This document shows positions 49,691-61,656 of a stretch of DNA of 64,000 nucleotides, piece by piece. Position numbers and translations under genes: made by a program. The stretch covers positions 10,794,449 through 10,858,448 of the forward strand of contig NC_058149.1 of assembly GCF_011075055.1 (NCBI RefSeq), read 5' to 3'. The notes under the pieces are model-generated. The model searched no databases. It was not told where the DNA came from and saw only the letters and a list, made by a program, of their open reading frames with translations. The first letter of the stretch is position 1; each line of letters opens with the position of its first letter. This DNA comes from Mangifera indica. Lineage: Eukaryota; Streptophyta; Magnoliopsida; Sapindales; Anacardiaceae.

Positions 49691-49812
49691 TATATCATCC
49701 CCTAAATCTACGCGACCCTCCCCGTGGGGCGTGGCCTTTTCAATGAAGAGTCGATGTCTGTTTCCTGTTCACTCTCCCCCTTACTGATTTCCTTCGTCCC
49801 TTAACGTATGTT

Positions 49813-49833
49813 CAGAGAGAGAGAGAGAGAGAG
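49813..49833. repeat. (GA)n microsatellite in a likely 5' UTR
   Basis: About 10 GA repeats, read as CT on the minus strand, between the TATA box at 49832-49841 and the small gene. Confidence 0.85.
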
Positions 49834-49841
49834 ATTTATAA
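49832..49841 (-). promoter_or_regulatory. TATA box of the small acidic-protein gene
   Basis: CTTATAAATC on the minus strand, about 145 bp before the ATG and just upstream of a CT-rich leader. Confidence 0.5.
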
Positions 49842-50130
49842 GGAGGAAATGGCTCCGAAAAACCGAAAAAGGACAATGGAAATGAGTTTCATTTTATTAT
49901 TATTATTATTATTTTTTGGTAACTATTTCGTTTGATTTTAACATGAGGAATCATATGGTGCCACGTGGGAGGTAGAGGATACATGAGTGACGTGGAGAGC
50001 AGAGACCAGGTGATTAGACTTTTCCTTCCTTCCCATGGTATGGCAGGAGGAGACGGAATTTGCGTGATGGATAGGAACCCTGAAAAGAAAGCTCATCAGT
50101 AAACATTAGGATAGAAAATCTAAATATAAT

Positions 50131-50981
50131 TGCCAAAGGGTTATGTCCCGCCAAAGTTTCACCTAATGTGAAAAATACAATTATGTAAGGTAAAAAGTCA
50201 AAATACTAACGTATGAATTAATTATTATTAAAATTTTAAATATAAGAATAAAATTATTATTTTATTATTAAATCTTAAAATTTTATAAGTTGATATTATT
50301 TTTTTTTTAAGTTTTAAAAATTAATATTTCACCTTATTCTTAAAATTTGAAAAGTTTAAATTTCACTTTTAAAGTTATTTTCCTTCTCTAGTTACTATTA
50401 TTTTCAATCAATGATCAATGCTTTTTATCTATTTTTTATATTTGACCACGAAGGACAATAAAAGATAACCACCTATCACCACCAAGGACGACGAAGTATT
50501 GTCCTTTGTTGTTTAGAAGACATGACGACATTTTGTTTCTCTTCATTACCTCGTCCAAACAACAAAAGATAATGTTTTGTTATCCTTTTTAACATCATTT
50601 AGATGACGAAACGTCATCCTTCATCATTTTTTTTTTATCTGGATGACAAAAGGTCATCCTTTGTCAAAGAAGATCGTCAGTCAAATTCTCTAACCCTAAG
50701 ATTAACAGTTGGATTTCCTAAGCCACCAGAAATGAAACCTAGAAATGGGAGATATGAGTGAAATGAAATTTTCTAATTTTAATTATAGAAAAAATTATTA
50801 GTTTTTTAAATTAAAAAATAAAATAATATAAATTTGTAAGGTTTTAGAGCTTTTATCCTTACCTTTTACTAAAAACTTTTATAATAATTCGTTCATAAGT
50901 AAGTTTTTAGATTTTTTTATCTACCATATATATGCTTTTGAGATTAGATTAAAACTTGGGTGAAGAATAGTCTTTTGGGCC
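50131..50981. mobile_element. GGCC-type TIR element (family R)
   Basis: The left end is gccaaagggttatgtcccgc, continuing caaagtttcacc. The right end is aaaacttgggtgaagaatag, then tcttttgggcc. The interior has repeated tracts such as gatgacgaaacgtcatcc and gatgacaaaaggtcatcc. No coding was seen. Confidence 0.6.
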
Positions 50982-51432
50982 TAATTAAATTAATTAATTA
51001 TACTGATTTAAGATTAAGTTATGGTTAATTTTCATAAGACCCTTAAAAAAATCTTGCTTTGATTAACTTCGCGAGCTTTAGCTGCTTTTTCATGAAAGCT
51101 TTCATCTCAATCTCACTTGCAAAATCCCAACCTCAAGTTAATATGGGGATAAGGACTAAGTTAAAGGGTTTAAGTTTTAGCTTTAACTTGATGGGATGGG
51201 TCATGCTCGAGTTCGATTTGTATAAACCCAATATTAAAGAAATGAAATTGATAGACTTAAAAGAAAAATGATATCACCTTAATTATAATTTAATAACATA
51301 ACACGGTTATTTTATCATGCTTAAATAATGTCACACTAGTGTAACATGACATTGATTTAAATAAATTAAAATGACACAAATTTATGATGGATTCAGTTTA
51401 AGATTGAGTTCAATAACATCACATATGATGGT

Positions 51433-52170
51433 GGCCAAAAGACTATTTCTTACTCAAGTTTTAGCCTATTCTCAAAAGTATACTCGTGATAATTTAAAAG
51501 TTTAAACACTTATTTATATGCTAGATATTGTTAAAATTTTTAGTTTGAGGCAAAGATAAAATCGTTATTTTACTACTAAACTCTAAAAATTTATATCATT
51601 CTCTCCTTAATTTAAAAAATTAATAATTTCTTTCATAATTAAATTTTGAAAAATTTGCTTTTTCCCCATTTCTAGTTTTCGTCTTCAGTATTTTAGGGAA
51701 TCTAGTCGCTGATCTTCTTTGACTAAGGACAACTTTTCATCATCCAAATTATGAAAATACGACAAAAGACAAACACTTTATTGTCTGAACAACATGACAA
51801 AAGACGATGAAGCATCATCCTTCGTGGTGATGGATGACCGTTCTTCATGGTTGGACTTAGAAAATGAGAGAAAAGTGTCAACTGTTAGTTGGAATGGTGG
51901 TTGCTGAAAAAGAAAAACAAACTCTACAGATAAAATATTAACTTTTTAAACTTTGAAAATGAGATGAAGTATTAATTTTTAAAATTTATAGGAGAAATAA
52001 TATAAATTTTTAGGATTTAAAGATTTATTGGTAAAATAATAATTTTATGTTCATCTTTAATTAAAAAATTTCGTAATAGTTAACTAATAAATAAGTATTT
52101 AAAATTTTTAATTACCACAGACATATTTTTAAGGTTGAATTAAAATTGGAAGAAAAATAATTCCTAGGCC
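51433..52170. mobile_element. GGCC-type TIR element (family R) with 9-bp-like duplication
   Basis: The left end is GGCCAAAAGACTATTTCTTA and the right end finishes aaataattcctaggcc. The flanking 9-mers tatgatggt (51424-51432) and tatgactgt (52171-52179) agree at 7 of 9 positions, suggesting an old 9-bp target duplication. It sits directly upstream of the next gene. Confidence 0.6.
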
Positions 52171-52308
52171 TATGACTGTTTTTATTTAAGCTTGGCTGAT
52201 TGCTCATTTCAAACTCAATCGTGACTAACCAATCAATTTTGGCGGGAAATTCCAGTCGGCTATTATAGTCGTGTGTCGTCACTGCTCCCTTCCCGCACTT
52301 ATTAAACG

Positions 52309-55300
52309 ATGTTCATGACCACGTTACCGGAGATAACCGATCTCTTCTCCAGACTCGCATCACATCTGCAAGCCCTAAACGAAAATGAAGAAGAAGAAGA
52401 GTCTATTAATCTCTCAATTTCAAAGCTAAATAAATCCCTAAATTTCAGCCAAAATTCTAGGGTTAGGGTTTTGGACGCCGCTCTCTCTATCCTGTGCTTC
52501 GATGCACCCAAGGTCAGTCCCTCTCTATGATTCTCTAATTACGGTTTTGAAGAGCTCGTTTTATTTGGTCTAATTGGGCAATTTCGTCATTGAATTCTTT
52601 TTAGGTTTTTGATTCGGTCATTGAGCATTCAGTGAAGACGATTATCGGTGTTTTATCTTCTTCAATTACTTCTAAAGTGATTTCCTTTCGAAATGAAGGA
52701 ATTTTGCAAATCGGTAGCTCGGTTTCGCGCCACGATTGTGAGGAACTAATTGAAGCATGTAATGATGTGCTCGAGAAACTAAACGGGCGTGGTATGTATT
52801 GCGTACTTTTTTTGGGAATTTTATTGAATTTTTTTTTTTTGGTATTTAAATCTTTCTTATTTATATTCAAGGGACAATTTTTTTTGCTATTAATTCTTTA
52901 AATAACGTTCCTTTTTATAGTATTTTAAACAATTCTGTCATTTTCAATGAGCATGTTAATATATTGTAGGGGCGCTTTCACATCTGCTTTTGCGTGCGGT
53001 TGTAAGAGTAGCTGTTTCAGCATGTTGCTACGGCTTTTTGTTGCCTTTTATGATTTTGCATGATGTAAAATCTGTTGATAGCAGAACCTCTGCTGTGTCA
53101 AAGCTGATCTGTCATGTACCCAGAGAATTCTCCCTTGAAAACCATGAAATACCACTGAGGTCTGCTGTGATTAAGTTTGTTTTAACTACAATATTGTTGT
53201 CATAGTAGTCTTATGTTTGAACATAAGTTTTGGATTCTAGAGTGCCTTGCCTGGTTCTTAATGTTTCAATTCTATTTTATGGCTGTTGAATTCTTTAAAT
53301 TTTCACTGTTTTTTTTTTTTTTTTCATTTCATACAGGTTGCTCTTCTGGTATCTTGATCCAGTCACGCTGAAGCATGATGTTTCAAAAATTTTAAAACAT
53401 ACCACTGAGAGGCCTTTCCTTTGTTTGAAGGAAGAGTTTCATGAGAGACTGGATTGGCGTGCTATAGTTGTATGCTTGGCACTTTCTCCTACAATGTTTA
53501 TTGAGACAAGAGCTCTGCTACATAACTGGTTTCTGCTAACGTGTGTTTCTATTTCTGAATCTTGTGGATGTTCACCATGTTTCATGATAATTCCTTTTAT
53601 ATGCTTTTGTTGTGCTGGAATTATTGAAGCTTTGGGATATTTTAGTTTTGAGTGTATGCCTAAGTTTGCTAATCTTCATCTGCATAAAGCTCATAATGGT
53701 TGTTTCTGTAACTTTTTCATTATTTTCTTTGGCTAAATTGGTCCTCTGTTGCTTATGATACCTGATTCTAACAATTTGATGCACTTTCTAGCTAATATGT
53801 GCCTATCACCTTTAGGAGGAATCACATTTCTTTTTGAATATTTTATCAGAGCACATACTGGTAGCCTGCATTGGAATTTTAATTTTATAGCTTAGTTTCT
53901 AACTCTATGTCATGGCAATTTAAATTATTTTTACAATTCTTATTACAATTCTTCCTGATTTTATTTTAAATTATTTTTGTATTAATGAACAGAATTTGTT
54001 ATTTCCGTAATATCTTCTTTTCAAATATTATCTACCTATGGATTCTCTTTACCATTTCAGTTGCCATAAATAACTGATCACTTTTTTTGTCTTTGCCTGT
54101 GCCTAACTTGAGGATTTTAATGGGAACCTGTCATGCATGGATGAGTGAATCCTAAGTTATTGAGTTTAACCAAAATTATGTTGGTTAATATAGAAAGTTT
54201 ATAGTGCCGCAACCCCCTCCCTTTCTTTTCCCTATTCTGAGATTCTACTTATAAATTCTTATTTGGATATTGTCTTTGTATCAAAATGCATAACCCATAT
54301 ATCATATTGATTTAGTTTTGCAACAGGGGTCTGACTTCCATATTGGAGCTTCTTATTGGATTAGTCTCTGTGATTCTGGACATAATTTCCTGTCCATCAT
54401 GGTGGGGCCTATCATTGGAATTTGGATCTAAGCTAACATTTTCTAGTGCTTATTTTCCTCACAAGAACCACTTACTGAGGATGCTGGCTGGGCCACTTAC
54501 GTCTGAAAGTCTTATATGTTTAGTTCATGCTACCAGCAAACCAGTTTTTCGTGTCACAAAAGTTGATCCAACTGTCAACCCATCTGCAATGAAGGTTGTG
54601 ACCATAGATCATAAATCTAACTGGTAAATTCTTGTGCTTACTGTACATGCACAATCTGAGGTAGCTATTCTATTTTGATCCAGTTAATCTAGAACTGCTT
54701 ATAATTGTTGCATAGCAGGGCTCTGGCAATCAGCTTTCCTGATTGGTTCTATTTTGCTTCCACGTTACTTTTCTCTGAGAGTTTTCAAGGAAATTTTCAT
54801 TTAAAGTGCTTATCGGGAAAACCTAAAATTGGACAAATGCAAGATGGGGAAGCAGTATCTGCTGCTGCAGCAAGGTACATTGCGTGGATTCTGAACCCCA
54901 TCGATAAATCTAAGCAGGAGTTGCTGGTTGAAATTTTGACTAAAGTATCAGAGGCTTGGACCTTTAACCAATTTAGCTCAGGTAAAAATCACTTTGACAG
55001 CAATGAGGATCATGCACTTGAAAAAGAATATGATTGTCAAAGTACTGGACTCTGGCTTAAAGAATTCCAAAGCTTATATGTGCAATACAGTACGGTGTGT
55101 GTCAAGGATTGTGCCTCTCATGAAGTGAAAGCTTCCACTGGTCTTAGCCTGCAGCAAAATGTGCTGTTTAGGAGAATTCCCCTCGGGATTTTGGTTGGGT
55201 TCCCCAACTGTATAACTGAAGAGGGATGTGAATTGCTGCTGCATTATGCTGCAACTGGTAGAATCAATCGTTTGTGGGAAACAAATGTTGTTGGATTGAA

Positions 55301-55667
55301 ACATGGACAATGGAAATCTCATGAGCTGGAAGACTCAGTTATGTCACATGCTAAATTCAGCAAAAGGGAGGCTACAGCAGGTGCCTGTCTTGTCTTCAGC
55401 TTAACTGATATTATTGAGAGTATGTCTATGTCATTATGTGAAACGGAAGAGAAAGGAGTAGATTTTATTTGCCTGGTGAAATTAAAGACCGCCAAGTACT
55501 TGATCAATTGCATTAAGAGGTTAATCCAGCTCCATATTGATGGAGATGGAGTTCAGATGCTAACAGATCTGTCGAGTAGATTCATGCGATGGAGGCATCA
55601 GGGGCAAGTAGTAGTTCAGGTCGACAAAGATCTTGATGAGGTCTTTAATGCTTTAACTAACCTTTAG
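52309..55667 (+). CDS. Uncharacterised plant protein, 676 residues
   Basis: Six exons: 52309-52512, 52605-52791, 52970-53159, 53337-53540, 54327-54623, 54719-55667, in consistent phase. I do not recognise a named domain. It is rich in Leu and predicted helices, with an N-terminal acidic run (NENEEEEES), a segment RLLFWYLDPVTLKHDVSKI, a conserved-looking SFPDWFYFASTLLF and IPLGILVGFPN. It has no clear signal peptide. A few hydrophobic stretches (e.g. ACCYGFLLPFMIL) look like buried helices rather than membrane spans. Even codon phase across five introns and a long final exon (949 bp) support a real gene. A second in-frame ATG lies two codons downstream of the first. Possible roles include a helical-repeat scaffold, but this is only inference. 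Confidence 0.8.
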
Positions 55668-56343
55668 CTTCCTGTTTTTGTATATTACCATGGAGAGGAA
55701 ATGATTTGTGTAAATTTTTTTTTTTTTTGTTATTTATTTTTACTTTTCTTTTGGGAAATATATTGAAGGAGAGAGCTATCTATAGATGATAATCAGAAAG
55801 TTATTGTATAAATTGTGCAAAGATATGCAAGCCTGTTGAATATTGCTGTGTCCATCTGCCAACTTGTTATATTTTTCCTTTGTTGAAGCCACCAAGCACT
55901 CAAGTCTCAGGTCAGTCAAGTTACAATATAATTGTTGAAGAAGCAAGACATAGCAAGCGTGAACATCTTGCATATGGTTTGCTGCTGATTTTTTGTTTTT
56001 TTTTTTAATTTTTAATTTTTAATTTCTGTTAAATTCATTTGTCTGTGCTGCGTGATAGACCGGAAAAATATGAGGCATGTGTTATCTTTGTCTATATGAC
56101 CAGAACTCAAGTGACATAATTTGTTACTTCCCATTTTATTTTTGCAAGGAGGGCAACAAAAGTAATTTCCCAAGAAAGTTGCAGGTGAAGATTAAAAATC
56201 AGTAAGCTGAGGAGTAACCGTATGAATGATTGTTTTAGAATACAACTTTTTTCATTTTGAAAAATTGCCTGTCTGTGTTGATGAAGTACCCCCACTTACC
56301 TCAGTGCTTTCTCTGCATTATTTAAAGCTGTTTTTCCACACTT

Positions 56344-57035
56344 TCCTATTGTTCTTTAGACCAAACTGATTCTGTTTGGATTACCACCCCATTCCTGGAA
56401 CACAACCAATAGGTTTCCAGTCGGCTTCAACCATGAGCGGGGAACATGATGCCTGGAAGCAAAATCTTCGTAGTGAATATTCATCCTGGAGAAAAAAATG
56501 ATAACCGAAAGAAAAAGCAACACCATTATCACCATATTTGAGAAACATTTCCGCAGTTTGATGCCATTTCAAACTACAAGAAGGTCCAGTGTGATGCAAT
56601 CACCCACCGCTATATTTGCTGGCCAGTGGTGCCCAATGCTCTGACCGTTTATCCACATAATCCCTTTTCCCATGGTTCTCAATGCCCAACATTCTACCTA
56701 CATCTGCACAACCTCATTCTTTTCAGACTGAAACTTTATGATTTAATTACTGATGGTTTGAATGTGTCTAGTGATTCAGAGAACTTTCAAACCAGTATGT
56801 AATCTTACAACATTCAACTTCATTCTAATACAATTCACAGGTATCAACAAACAAGTGTGCATTACTAATTGGAATAATGATCTTCCTCTTTGCATCAACA
56901 ATCAAATATTACATATGCAGAAACATGCAAAAGCTCTAAGTTTTCACTATGGAGCCTGCAAGATAAGATATTGCCTATGAGCATTTATATATGAGAGAAC
57001 AAACCTTGTAAGACTATTTCTGCATAGATAAGTCT
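56344..57035 (-). pseudogene. Decayed beta-galactosidase fragment (duplicate of the neighbour's 3' half)
   Basis: On the minus strand it reads [20 protein letters not shown], then IAVGDC, matching exon 17 of the gene at 57983-63542. Then come [18 protein letters not shown] and QEWGGNP, matching exon 18. The spacer between these is shortened and out of frame. Farther right, 56790-56960 resembles the intron at 59380-59640 (catucs omitted; e.g. acattcaacttcattctaat against acattcaatgtcattctaat), and 57000-57035 resembles the end of exon 15. Retained intron sequence shows a DNA-level duplication rather than a retrocopy. The homology stops where a short MITE begins. Confidence 0.75.
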
Positions 57036-57115
57036 ATATTGTTTTATCTTTAATTTATAATTAGTTTATCATATAATGACATATCATATAATTTTATTAT
57101 TTTTACTAAATGTTA
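57030..57115. repeat. Short AT-rich MITE (family S), partial
   Basis: Contains tttatctttaatttataatt and tatcatataatgacatatca, which match the family S core. It abuts the end of the beta-galactosidase fragment. Confidence 0.4.
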
Positions 57116-57982
57116 AACGTTCCTTATATTTGCCTCCTCTTAATGTTTCAGTTGCTCTTCTGGTTTCTTTCTATCTTCCATCTTCGTCCATTTGTTTCAG
57201 AGGTAATTTCATGACAACCCAACACTCCCATTTCTTAATTTCATAATTTTATTACATTCCCATAATTGAAGCTCTGATTTGTTTTGCCAAATTGAATCTG
57301 ATGCTTGCTTGCTTCCAACAATTTGGTAGCCTTCTCTACATCTGGACTGTCATCACATTTGCCCAAATTACATACTAATTCTTCATTATTTTCTGTTTAA
57401 TCCACAGTTTGTAATTTGGTAATGTCAGGGTCAACAGAAACTTGTAGCAACTATGCCGCCTGCCGTTTTTTCTGTTGCTGTTTTTTTTTTCAGTAAAATT
57501 TCTCTAAGCCTGGAAGAGAAATTTACCAAAAAATAATACAAACGCATATGCATGTAAATTAGATGGTTATGTAAACAGAAACCAAACGCCATTGAAAAGC
57601 TTCTTTTTATTACTTTCAATTTATTCATACACATACACAATACAATTGATTTACAGATGACTGTTGACACCACTTATATGAATGTTTTGGAACTAAAACT
57701 TCTTCATATAGGAATCATCCTATCTGCCTATATGACAAATAATTTGCCTACATTTTCCTAATTTCACATCTATTCTTGGCTTGAGCCAAATTGTGTGGTA
57801 TATATGTATACTTGTAAACTTCAGCCTTTTGGTAGTGTCGAAAGTTACCACCTTGGCTGATGTAGAATGCAGAAGCCTGAATTACACACACACAGAGATC
57901 ATGATGTTTATAAGTGTTTTATGTACAAATGGCGAATTGATTTGGGATTTTGTTTATTTTGTAGGCTTTGTATGGTTGAATT

Positions 57983-60900
57983 TCAGCTGCAGATAGCCTC
58001 AACTGAAAGCTTCTTATCGGTATTAGGACATGGATCGCCTCCAAAAACTTTGGGAACCACAGATACTGAACAAGACTGCTTCCCTATGCAATTCTGAAGG
58101 AGAAGAATTAAGAGGAACTAAAATAAGCTGAAGTTGGAAAACTCATCAATTGAACTAAAATCTTGTGACCAACATCTGCCTTTGGATATAAGACCAACAA
58201 AATGTGTTCACATAAGAACAGTATATTAGAATTAATTTGGCCATCTGTATCCCAAGTGAAGAGATTCTATTTTCTTTAAATTTCTAAATGAAAAGTCTTC
58301 AAATGAACTTACATTCTATGAAAATGAAAAGGAATAAAGAGTTATTAGAGTTCTACTTGTACCCGTTGAAGAGCGTTATATGACTTGTGAGCATGACAGC
58401 TACCCTCACGAAAGCTTCCACATGTTCCTTGTGGCAATCCATAGCTAGCAAACTTTACTTCTGAGATTTTCTGCCCAGGAGGACACCACAAATGGGCTTT
58501 GGATTGCATTTTATCTGATTTTCCAGAGGAGACTGTGTTCCAGTTGCTTAAGTTTGGTTGCCCTTCAAAAATATCAGCACATACACTTCCCGTTGTTCTT
58601 TTGACCAAAGCAATGCCCGTTGGGTCACCACCCCACTCTTCGAACACAACCAACAAGTTTCCAGTTGGATTCAGCCATGAGCGTGGAACATGATACCTAA
58701 AAGTAACATCTACCATGTGAATATTCAAACCGGGAAAACAAACAATAACAAGAATAAAGAAGCAACATTGTTCTCACCATCTTTGAGATGGCTGTCCACA
58801 GTTTGTGTGACATTTCTTGTCTGTATAAGTTCCTGCATAATTACACTCACCACAACTACCATGTGCTATATATCCAGGCCAGTGGCGCCCAATGCTCTGG
58901 CTGTTTATCCAAATCAGCCCTTTTCCCATGGTACTCATATCCAAAGCTAAGGGTTCATTGCCCGCCGGTGCATTGAAAGTAGTCTGCAGAACAAAAATTT
59001 ATTATTTATATATTTGGTATATATCATTAATTTTAATAGTGGAAATGAACTGAGTTGAGATTGTTCTCACCTTGTACCATGTCAATGGTTGTTTTTGGGC
59101 CAATGATGATCCTTCTACCCATTCAACAGAGGAGCTCCCACTAACAGTATGAAGGCTTAAATCCTCACCTTTTAGACCAATCTGCTTAGATCATATAGTA
59201 CATGTTTAGCTAGCTTTTGATGAATATCACTGCGAAAAACTGATACTCAAGAAGTATGCAATCATTTATGACCAATTTTCTAGCCAAATTGCATTACCTG
59301 ACACCATTACTTTTTCAATTAATAAATAATTTCCGGACATTGAGATAACTTTATATCAATCCTCCACTAGATATAGTATACTTTACTTTTGCTTTTCCAA
59401 CATTCAATGTCATTCTAATAATTTCACAGGGTTCAACAAAATCAATATCTCACAAACAAGGGTGTAGTACTATCTGCAGTAATGACCTTTATGTTGTATT
59501 AACAATGTGGTGCCAGTCCTCCTTGGACATAGAAATGACACATTCAAGCAAAAAATGTTGTAGTTCTTTTCAGAATAACGACTAAACTATCTACAAAAAG
59601 TAGTTGAAGCCATAGTTAAGCATGACCTACCATAACCCTAAATTTTCCTTTAGAATATTTACAGACATACCTTGTAAGACCATTGCTGTTTAGACAAGTC
59701 TCTCGTCCCCTCATTGAGACCCCTCAATGTTACTGGACCTAGCACCCCAGTATTCCATTGCTCAAAATGTGTGCCGACATTCTGAGAAATTGATAATGGA
59801 AAGAGTAAACTTCATACTTCCATTGGCAATGTTGAAAGAATAGGGACACATCCAAAAATGAGAAAACCTGACCTGAAGACCCACAGATATACTTAATAAA
59901 GAAAGCTGGTTAGCACCAACTCTCATTTTGACATTTTGACTGAAAGTTAATTTTGGATTGTCAACTCCACCATAAACAGTTCCTGAATTAAGGAAGAAAA
60001 CTAATGTGAGTGGGTGATAAGTAAAGATAACGCATAATGTTCATTTGAAATTAATAATCGGCCAACTTCTGATTGTGTGTCAATATTCCTTTCACCTGAT
60101 AGCTGACCATTAATGAAAACATGCAGTGCATGACCAGCAGACCAAATGGTAAGAAGAGGATCTTGTCCATTCTTCAGAAATCCTTCGTTAGAGTCTATAT
60201 TTACACTGAGTAGAAAACAGAAAACGTATTGATAAAAATCAGTTTCAGAAGATTGTATCAACTATTTTCAAATTTAAGAAATGTCTCAAGGAAGAGAAGA
60301 GGTAATAAGTCAAAACCACTGACTTTGTCATATACCACAAGTAGTCCGAAGCATCTCTAGTCACATTTAATTGTTCCCACAGCCCATCAGTGGTAAAAGT
60401 CTTATCATCACTAGAAGAGGCACTTTCTTCAATGTATGACTGCCAAGAAAATGTGCTGACAGGTGTCATCTGTTTCAGGGAGCTTTGGGCACCAAGCTGT
60501 TACAATCAGAATTCAATATTCAAATGATCATTATCTATATCTTTTCTACATTGAACGTCATAGTATGTTTTACGATGCTTCTTCCATAACAGAATGTAGA
60601 AAAACTAATAAAAAACATAGATTATAAGTGTTAAGTAGATATTAAGAAAGAGTTACTATATTGCAAGATGATGAAGTCTTCTTCTTACCCTAGCAGTGTT
60701 AAAAACTGCAGTTTTGCAGTCAGGGAGGATGCTGATGGACCAAGGTGGCAGTTCATATTGCATATTTTGAAAATTCACTTTTGCCGAGGATGTTGTGTCA
60801 TAGTTAGCAAGGAATGCCGCACAAGATCCAGATTTTGGGTTAAATACATGAGCCTACAGATAATTATAATAATTAGAAGCTCAATTTTCAAAGATGAAAC

Positions 60901-61622
60901 CCAAGTCTTAAGTCTGATTTTCTTCTACTTTGCTCAAAGGCTTACCTCTTGATTATTTCCGAGTGAAGTCACAGTGGGATCTGTCGAAACTAAAGCTGAT
61001 TCACATAGTTTGATGGCTTTATGCAAATCTCTCAAATGCCCCCATTTTGGTTCCCTTAGTAATCCTGGTATAAAACAGAAAACTCAGACCAATGCAGAAT
61101 ATGATGTTTAGAAATCCTTAAATATTCAGTCTTTTAATCAGGTGGCAGCATAATCACGGTGTTAGTCTAATTTAAAGTAATTAGAATCTTTAATGCTGGA
61201 AGTTCACAATGCAGCCACACAGCTCTAGGATGAAAAACATGTTTGCTTACCATATTCATCTAAAGGAGCATCATAATCATAGCTAGTAGCAATGAAGGGG
61301 CCACCGGCTGTCCGGCCAAAATTAGTTCCTCCATGGTACTGAATAAGGAAAAAAATCATTTACAGAGCTGAAGAAAAACTTGATCCGAAAGATGAAAGTG
61401 GATTAATTTACCATGTAGTAGTTTACGAATGAACCTCCATTCTGTATGAACCTTGCCACAGAAAAAGCCACGTCTTCTGCTGGTCTTTGAGGAGTTGGAC
61501 CACCAAACGCAGTGAACCTAATTAAACAGGGAAAAACGGAAAGGTCATTTTATGGAGGAGATTCCAAAATTTCAGAAAACACGTTAACTACTTGCAACTG
61601 ATTACAAATATAGAAAAGGAAT

Positions 61623-61656
<34 letters not shown>

